Part shown: in pieces, positions 60,501 to 64,000 of the stretch
How the letters are laid out: each line of letters opens with the position of its first letter
How positions within the stretch are numbered: position 1 is the stretch's first letter
Program-made: the position numbers and the translations under genes
DNA from: Reticulitermes speratus
Taxonomy: Eukaryota; Arthropoda; Insecta; Blattodea; Rhinotermitidae
Length of the DNA: 64,000 nt
Direction: 5' to 3'
Assembly (NCBI GenBank): GCA_021186555.1
Contig: JAJKFL010000010.1
Span: forward strand, 25,426,679-25,490,678
Notes under the pieces: generated by a model
The model's input: the letters and a program-made list of their open reading frames with translations, nothing else
Told to the model about the DNA's origin: nothing
The model's database searches: none

Positions 60501-60652
60501 TGAAGAAGACCTGCGAAGAATTCCATGTCAGTTTCGCAGAGTATTCGCTGCTCGAGATGTACAAAGGCCAGTTCTTGCAGATAGCTAGGAACACGCCGAA
60601 TCTCATCCCACCTGGACAGACAGAAGTCGGAGAAGAGGCGCGTCGTGCTTAA
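45337..60652 (+). CDS. Cyt-b5-r: Cytochrome b5-related protein (N-terminal cytochrome b5 domain fused to a fatty-acid desaturase domain), complete
   Basis: Six coding exons: 45,337-45,546, 47,233-47,355, 48,907-49,175, 49,940-50,131, 58,164-58,385 and 60,340-60,652. They join to 1,329 nt (442 codons plus stop), close to the usual length of insect Cyt-b5-r. Residues 35-95 are a cytochrome b5 fold with the haem-binding HPGG at 59-62 and a distal His pair at 81-82. The desaturase/hydroxylase part has the di-iron histidine clusters HNFLH (179-183), HAMSHH (207-212), [12 protein letters not shown] (325-336) and HGLHH (372-376). Hydrophobic segments lie around 136-176 and 280-325, so it should be an ER membrane protein. 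The family is thought to use b5-borne electrons for lipid desaturation or hydroxylation; the substrate is not known to me. All introns are GT-AG, and they carry unrelated satellites totalling several kilobases. The frame is intact throughout. Confidence 0.95.
45610..46535. repeat. 31-bp satellite with a higher-order variant, intron 1 of Cyt-b5-r
   Basis: About 28 units of GGCAGGAGAGGACGTGAGCA followed by CTAAGACTTGA, alternating GGACGTG/GGAAGTG and CATT/CACT. In the last third a 26-bp insert (AGACAGAGAAGTACCGTAGG plus GCGAGC) recurs four times between units, making a composite repeat. Confidence 0.95.
46536..47232. other. rest of intron 1, with a dispersed-repeat fragment
   Basis: 46,780-46,920 translates as [20 protein letters not shown], resembling a KFEVLTAVTMKNAVFWDVTP-type piece found widely in arthropod transposable elements. 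The stretch at about 47,097-47,150 (GTGGTACATATAGTTACCAG and GGCTTTAAAGGG) resembles the flank of the 114-bp element. Confidence 0.4.
47233..47355 (+). CDS. Cyt-b5-r: Cyt-b5-r exon 2
   Basis: 41 codons, phase 0 to phase 0, starting [12 protein letters not shown] (b5 distal haem ligand region) and ending SPYTFHE with donor GAG|GTATGT. Confidence 0.93.
47545..47632 (+). mobile_element. SINE head (tRNA-derived), intron 2 of Cyt-b5-r
   Basis: GGGTAGCTCAGTCAGAATAG (A box) and GGTGTTTGAATCCCAGCTGG (B box) are well conserved. The body is replaced by the 20-bp array that starts at once. Confidence 0.75.
47627..47852. repeat. 20-bp satellite, 11 copies
   Basis: The unit is GTCACAGACACTGTACTGGT with variants AATG and ACTCGT. 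The first unit is contiguous with the SINE B-box sequence CTGGGTCACAGAC, so the array seems to have started from the SINE. Confidence 0.95.
48600..48776. repeat. 44-bp satellite, 4 copies
   Basis: The unit is AATTGACGTGGTCTTGCAGT followed by CATTGCGACGTCATTAGCACATAT, nearly perfect. It lies in intron 2 about 130 bp before exon 3. Confidence 0.95.
48907..49175 (+). CDS. Cyt-b5-r: Cyt-b5-r exon 3
   Basis: Follows [17 protein letters not shown] leads into a hydrophobic pair of helices ([17 protein letters not shown] and [14 protein letters not shown]), then His box 1 [10 protein letters not shown] and [13 protein letters not shown]-rich compared with the flanks, as are the other exons of this gene. 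Donor TTCAG|GTGCGT, phase 2. Confidence 0.94.
49328..49539 (-). mobile_element. tRNA-type SINE, 5' truncated, intron 3 of Cyt-b5-r
   Basis: Flanked by AATGAGGAG (49,319-49,327 and 49,540-49,548). The minus strand has B box GGGTTCGAATCCCGCC and shares its body (CGCAGAGACCTCTACCTGAC on plus) with the SINE at 53.1 kb. The A box is missing. Confidence 0.8.
49575..49790 (+). mobile_element. LINE 3' tail
   Basis: Decayed pieces in order: WQGMWC, GYVWKT, then GTTWKTYA (for the usual KRPLGRPR) and a Trp-Ile-Glu-Leu-Ile segment. This is the C-terminal region of an endonuclease-RT LINE. Confidence 0.45.
49940..50131 (+). CDS. Cyt-b5-r: Cyt-b5-r exon 4
   Basis: Follows [26 protein letters not shown] carries His box 2. 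It ends [10 protein letters not shown] with donor CTCAG|GTGATA in phase 2. The next 70 bases run straight into the 114-bp satellite. Confidence 0.94.
50200..51990 (-). repeat. 114-bp satellite, copy 2, intron 4 of Cyt-b5-r
   Basis: About 15 units in the opposite orientation to 39-40 kb (AGTCCGTACCGCGCAGTGAA, CAGTCAGTTAATGTTGTACA). Most units share GTACAGAGAAAT, absent from copy 3, while the last units have GTACAGTGAAAT. The flank CACTGTGTGGGCAGAACGTA ... ACTGGTGGTACACATAGCTT matches the left flank of copy 1 inverted. Confidence 0.93.
52322..52578. repeat. 37-bp satellite, about 7 copies
   Basis: The unit is GAGGTACGTGTCTGAAGTGT followed by CTGGCACAGTGCGTTCC. Alternates include GGTACAGTGAG and TACGCATC. 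Intron 4. Confidence 0.95.
52711..53050. repeat. 85-bp satellite, 4 perfect copies
   Basis: The unit starts GATGTGAGTAGCTAACAATA and ends TGACAGTATCACATTAC. Period is exactly 85 (52,711, 52,796, ...), with essentially no divergence. It includes internal GTGACTAATGACAGTATCAC and CAGTGGTTACTGTCAC. Confidence 0.95.
53094..53335 (-). mobile_element. tRNA-derived SINE with 14-bp target duplication, intron 4
   Basis: Flanked by TGCCATCAATAGTT (53,080-53,093) and TGCCATCAATCGTT (53,336-53,349). The minus strand begins CAGCCCAATGGCCGCTGGTC (A box TGGCCGCTGGTCTAAGGCG) with B box GGGTTCGAATCCC. It is a full-length version of the family at 49.3 kb. Confidence 0.88.
53384..57275. repeat. 66-bp satellite, about 59 copies, intron 4
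   Basis: The unit is GTTTGCACAATTGTTGTTGT, ATGACTGAGGACGGATGTGT and a (TA)n/TG stretch. The first units differ (GTTGTGGCGTGACTG). Most differences are single-base losses in TA, GG or TT runs, more than biological divergence would suggest. No coding content: the frames depend on those indels. Confidence 0.95.
57285..57477 (+). other. Degraded duplicate of the 3' end of intron 4 (probable assembly artefact)
   Basis: This segment repeats, with many single-base omissions, the sequence at about 57,950-58,170. Compare CTAATGTCATGTAACGTTAT with CTAATGTCATGTACACGTTA, and GTTCCGCACAATTGTG with GTTCCGCACAGATTGTGG. It stops at the splice acceptor/exon 5 start and then becomes poly-T. Confidence 0.75.
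57478..57540. repeat. poly-T run of 63
   Basis: Uninterrupted T between the degraded duplicate and a resumed 66-bp array. Probably technical rather than a retroposon tail, since both sides belong to the same intron. Confidence 0.85.
57541..57870. repeat. 66-bp satellite, resumed, 5 copies
   Basis: The same unit as 53.4-57.3 kb, entered mid-unit (CACAATTGTTG) right after the poly-T. Confidence 0.93.
58164..58385 (+). CDS. Cyt-b5-r: Cyt-b5-r exon 5
   Basis: Follows [25 protein letters not shown], a hydrophobic stretch ([27 protein letters not shown]) and the [12 protein letters not shown] cluster. Donor CCCAG|GTACTT in phase 2. A noisy copy of its first bases precedes a poly-T run at 57,466-57,477. 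Confidence 0.94.
58815..60232 (-). repeat. 114-bp satellite, copy 3, intron 5 of Cyt-b5-r
   Basis: About 12 units with GTACAGTGAAATAATCGCTG. One unit at 59,060-59,165 is degraded by small indels. The border ACTTATATATAAAGATACAG resembles the complement of the copy 1 border, and CACTGTATGGGCAGAACGTA-GAATTTGTGAATGTT matches the other flank. Confidence 0.93.
60273..60285. repeat. poly-C run
   Basis: About 13 C close to the exon 6 acceptor; length uncertain. Confidence 0.7.
60340..60652 (+). CDS. Cyt-b5-r: Cyt-b5-r exon 6
   Basis: The acceptor is the second of two CAGs (CACTGTTTCAG, ending 60,339). The first, at 60,319, would put the exon out of frame. It encodes [16 protein letters not shown] and His box 3 [15 protein letters not shown], and ends EARRA and stop. 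Confidence 0.94.
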
Positions 60653-60748
60653 AGCGTCATTTCAGCTAGCCTCTGAATCTCAGATAGCAGTAGCGTCCAG
60701 ACTGTAGAATGATAGAATAGTGCATCAGGAGGAAGGAGAGCAATGGTT

Positions 60749-60754
60749 AATAAA
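60749..60754 (+). terminator. Polyadenylation signal of Cyt-b5-r
   Basis: AATAAA 97 bases after the stop codon, followed by GTGCTTTATATTTAG, a U/GU-rich downstream stretch. Cleavage is expected roughly 10-30 bases further on. Confidence 0.75.
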
Positions 60755-60829
60755 GTGCTTTATATTTAGGTAAATATGTCTTCCTTATTACACAGTCTCT
60801 ACCCCAAAACTAACTAACTAACTAAAGAT

Positions 60830-60965
60830 CGATCCCGGGGTCAGGCCATGTGGGATTTGTGGTGGACAATGTGGTACTGGGACAGGTTTTTCCCCGAGTA
60901 CTTCTGTTGTCCACTGTCAGTTTTAATCCATCGGTGCGCCGTTACACGTAAAAACTAAAATACAA
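60830..60965 (+). mobile_element. SINE fragment
   Basis: GATCGATCCCGGGGTCAGGC (B-box region) and TTTTTCCCCGAGTACTTCTG resemble the SINE bodies at 15.0 and 40.3 kb. The A box is lost. Confidence 0.55.
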
Positions 60966-61074
60966 TAATCATCTTCATCACAGGGTTGCACAATAAGCCT
61001 AAGGGCTGCGGTGCGTGCATAATATCTGCTGCGGGGCCCTTCACAAATAATTTAATAATTTAATGAGCAGAGCC

Positions 61075-61215
61075 CGACTCGAGAGGCACAGATCTGGGCA
61101 AGGAATTCCCCTTCTTCGTGGATGGTTCATGACACTGTTCACATAATCCCGTCACTGGACCCTAACCTGAGCCACATTAGTCCACTCTACGTCCACGTAA
61201 ATAGTTTCTTGAATG
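61075..61215 (-). mobile_element. LINE 3' tail, divergent
   Basis: The minus strand pieces EWTNVAQVRVQ and RDYVNSVMNHP parallel the [12 protein letters not shown]...VMNLRVP C-terminus of the other LINE tails. Confidence 0.5.
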
Positions 61216-61695
61216 TCAATTGTAATAATATTCTACTAATGAAGACTAGGGCCGACGTATGATCCCTTCCCCATAATATTGCGACGAAAATTCTGTATGC
61301 ATTTATAGTTTCTCTCCCACGTCGCACATTCCCAGTCATTCTCATTTTAATTTAATCACTCTAATGCTATATATTTAAGGAGCTCTCAAAATCTGCATCT
61401 GGAGTCATAATGTTATAAAGTACTTGTGATTGTAACAGGCTTTTGTGTTTAGCCATCAGTATCAAGCCTTCGCTTTATTACATTCTGTCCTCCATGGCTA
61501 CGTGCTGTTCCTAAACAAGAGGCGATCCACAGAGCAAGCAGCACGTCCAAGTTGCGTTATGTACCGTGTGTGTATATATATATATAATATATAACGTAAT
61601 TGTAGTGAGTAACTGCTTTTGTTTGAACATTCTGTTTGTTATTTTTAAGCATAACGACTGTCTTACGTTTTGCAATAAACAAGCTTTTATTAACA
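61216..61695. other. no gene recognised
   Basis: AT-rich spacer with a short (TA)n run at 61,572-61,592. Confidence 0.4.
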
Positions 61696-61785
61696 CAATT
61701 ACATAGCCGCGCCTCTCAGTCAATAACAATATGGCTGCTATAAATTACATAGCCGCGCCTCTCAGTCAATAACAATATGGCTGCT
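61696..61785. repeat. 46-bp direct duplication
   Basis: ATTACATAGCCGCGCCTCTC followed by AGTCAATAACAATATGGCTGCT occurs twice in tandem. Confidence 0.9.
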
Positions 61786-62340
61786 TCTTGGAAAAAAAAA
61801 ATGAAAATAAATATTTAGCAAGATTCTGCTGGCATGCAATTATGTATAAAAAGGGTTTAATACAGATAGCTGCTTGTAGCTAACAACTCAATATTAGCTT
61901 GTAGCTAGCAACTCAATGTTGCTCTTTATTAAATTTTATGTTACGTAACACAAAGTTTTGCTTATTAGGGAAGAGATATTCTGCATAAACTTAAGTTTAT
62001 TGCTGCGACAAATTAAACACTACGGCATGAAGAGGGGAGTGTTGGAGGTTTAGTACAGCGTATTCTTAACCTCTGCACTAGATGTAGCTGAATTACCAGC
62101 TTCATGATCCGTCCGTTTTTAATAACTTTCGGAGGCCCTCTGTAATGATGCAGCCAGAATTTACAGCAACTGAGCTAGTGCAGCTCCTCTCTACAAATAT
62201 AAAGTTAAGTGTCGCCTGAAAGTGAGATAACGAAGTGAATGAGATATTATCTCACAAGGATCGCTACACTTGTGCATTGCAAGGTGCAGTTACTTCAGCA
62301 TGGAGATTATAATCTTCAGTTTTGTAACCTGAAGTCTTGC
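61786..62340. other. no gene recognised
   Basis: A short imperfect repeat (AGCTTGTAGCTAACAACTCA, 61,870-61,920) is the only structure before the terminal satellite. Confidence 0.4.
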
Positions 62341-62344
62341 ATTT

Positions 62345-64000
62345 GCGGAGTATATAGCTTGCAACGTATCTTGTCCATTTAACATTCCTAGCCTCCCATT
62401 TCAATATATAGCTTGCAACGTATCTTGTCCATTTAACATTCCTAGCCTCCCATTTCAATATATAGCTTGCAACGTATCTTGTCCATTTAACATTCCTAGC
62501 CTCCCATTTCAATATATAGCTTGCAACGTATCTTGTCCATTTAACATTCCTAGCCTCCCATTTCAATTAGCTTGCACGTATTTCATTCATTCAGCCTCCA
62601 TTCAAAATAGCTTGCAACGTATCTTGTCCATTTAACATTCCTAGCCTCCCATTTCAATATATAGCTTGCAACGTATCTTGTCCATTTAATTTCCTAGCCT
62701 CCCATTTCAATATATAACTTGCAACGTATCTTGTCCATTTAATATTCCTAGCCTCCCATTTCAATATATAGCTTGCAACGTATCTTGTCCATTTAATATT
62801 CCTAGCCTCCCATTTCAATATATAGCTTGCAACGTATCTTGTCCATTTAATATTCCTAGCCTCCCATTTCAATATATACTTGCAACGTATCTTGTCCATT
62901 TAATATTCCTAGCCTCCCATTTCAATATATAACTTGCAACGTATCTTGTCCATTTAACATTCCTAGCCTCCCATTTCAATATATAGCTTGCAACGTATCT
63001 TGTCCATTTAACATTCCTAGCCTCCCATTTCAATATATAGCTTGCAACGTATCTTGTCCATTTAACATTCCTAGCCCTCCCATTTCAATATATAGCTTGC
63101 AACGTATCTTGTCCATTTAATATTCCTAGCCTCCCATTTCAATATATAGCTTGCAACGTATCTTGTCCATTTAATATTCCTAGCCTCCCATTTCAATATA
63201 TAGCTTGCAACGTATCTTGTCCATTTAATATTCCTAGCCTCCCATTTCAATATATAGCTTGCAACGTATCTTGTCCATTTAATATTCCTAGCCTCCCATT
63301 TCAATATATAGCTTGCAACGTATCTTGTCCATTTAATATTCCTAGCCTCCCATTTCAATATATACCTTGCAACGTATCTTGTCCATTTAACATTCCTAGC
63401 CTCACATTTCAATATATACTTGCAACGTATCTTGTCCATTTAACATTCCTACCTCACATTTCAATATATAGCTTGCAACGTATCTTGTCCATTTAATATT
63501 CCTAGCCTCCCATTTCAATATATAGCTTGCAACGTATCTTGTCCATTTAATATTCCTAGCCTCCCATTTCAATATTATACCTTGCAACGTATCTTGTCCA
63601 TTTAACATTCCTACCCTCACATTTCAATATATAACTTGCAACGTATCTTGTCCATTTAACATTCCTACCCTCACATTTCAATATATAGCTTGCAACGTAT
63701 CTTGTCCATTTAATATTCCTAGCCTCCCATTTCAATATATAGCTTGCAACGTATCTTGTCCATTTAATATTCCTAGCCTCCCATTTCAATATATAGCTTG
63801 CAACGTATCTTGTCCATTTAACATTCCTACCCTCACATTTCAATATATAGCTTGCAACGTATCTTGTCCATTTAACGTTCCTAGTCTCCCATTTCAATAT
63901 ATAACTTGCAACGTATCTTGTCCATTTAACATTCCTACCCTCACATTTCAATATATAGCTTGCAACGTATCTTGTCCATTTAACGTTCCTAGTCTCCCAT
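62345..64000. repeat. 54-bp satellite, about 30 copies, runs off the window
   Basis: The unit is ATATAGCTTGCAACGTATCT, TGTCCATTTAACATTCCTAG and CCTCCCATTTCAAT. Variants (AATATTCC, ACCCTCAC, TAGTCTCC) recur in blocks. Since 54 is a multiple of three, the minus strand reads KWEARNVKWTRYVASYIL over and over where no indel intervenes. One unit at about 62,562-62,610 is heavily degraded. Confidence 0.97.

Noticed and set aside
62264-63951. Repeated KWEARNVKWTRY frames as a gene
   Set aside because: 54-bp period gives an open frame by arithmetic. Variation does not favour synonymous sites.

Overview
This window is eukaryotic, AT-rich and very repeat-rich. It reads as an insect genome, most likely a cockroach or termite (Blattodea). 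The arguments are a ZAD-type C2H2 zinc-finger gene (an arthropod family), a cytochrome b5-related desaturase of the insect Cyt-b5-r type, a myosuppressin/FMRFamide-receptor-like GPCR, long introns with GT-AG borders, and abundant tRNA-derived SINEs, LINEs and Penelope-like remnants. The species assignment is inference; the gene families are read directly from conceptual translation.

Layout. 0.7-4.5 kb, minus strand: two exons of a divergent class A peptide GPCR with one apparent frameshift. Its intron holds a TAGGCCTAGG satellite, an inverted pair of Penelope-type ends with a foldback element inserted between them, and a 78-bp MITE. 6.6-8.3 kb: an I/LOA-like LINE with a mutated YADD box and a deleted RNase H core. 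9.9-10.8 kb, minus: the 3' part of a Penelope-like element (GIY-YIG endonuclease plus hammerhead-like motif). 11.5-13.6 kb, plus: a complete four-exon ZAD zinc-finger gene (462 codons). 16.5-18.9 kb: a 56-bp satellite. 20.6-21.4 kb: a complete SINE with a 14-bp target duplication and a foldback MITE. 23.1-23.7 kb, minus: a seven-finger C2H2 exon whose fingers nearly all share the same DNA-contact residues. 25.4-28.6 kb: a CR1/L2-like LINE with an SGNH-esterase ORF1 and the reverse transcriptase deleted. 28.6-29.7 kb: a Penelope terminus with a convincing hammerhead fold, then two SINEs. 32.9-33.3 kb, minus: a Merlin/ISXO2-type transposase fossil.

36-64 kb is unusually dense in tandem repeats: more than a dozen unrelated arrays with periods of about 18, 20, 22, 31, 36, 37, 44, 49, 54, 66, 85 and 114 bp. 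Embedded in them is one intact host gene, Cyt-b5-r (45,337-60,652, plus strand, six coding exons, 442 codons), whose introns carry most of these arrays. A 114-bp satellite recurs three times (39, 50 and 59 kb) with shared flanks, so it appears to sit inside a dispersed element. Several arrays abut SINE heads, LINE tails or hammerhead sequences and seem to have grown from them.

Assembly quality matters here. A noisy second copy of the last part of intron 4 followed by 63 T, and locally degraded repeat units at 39.8, 59.1 and 62.6 kb, look like unpolished long-read sequence. Indels elsewhere, including the GPCR frameshift, should be read with that in mind.
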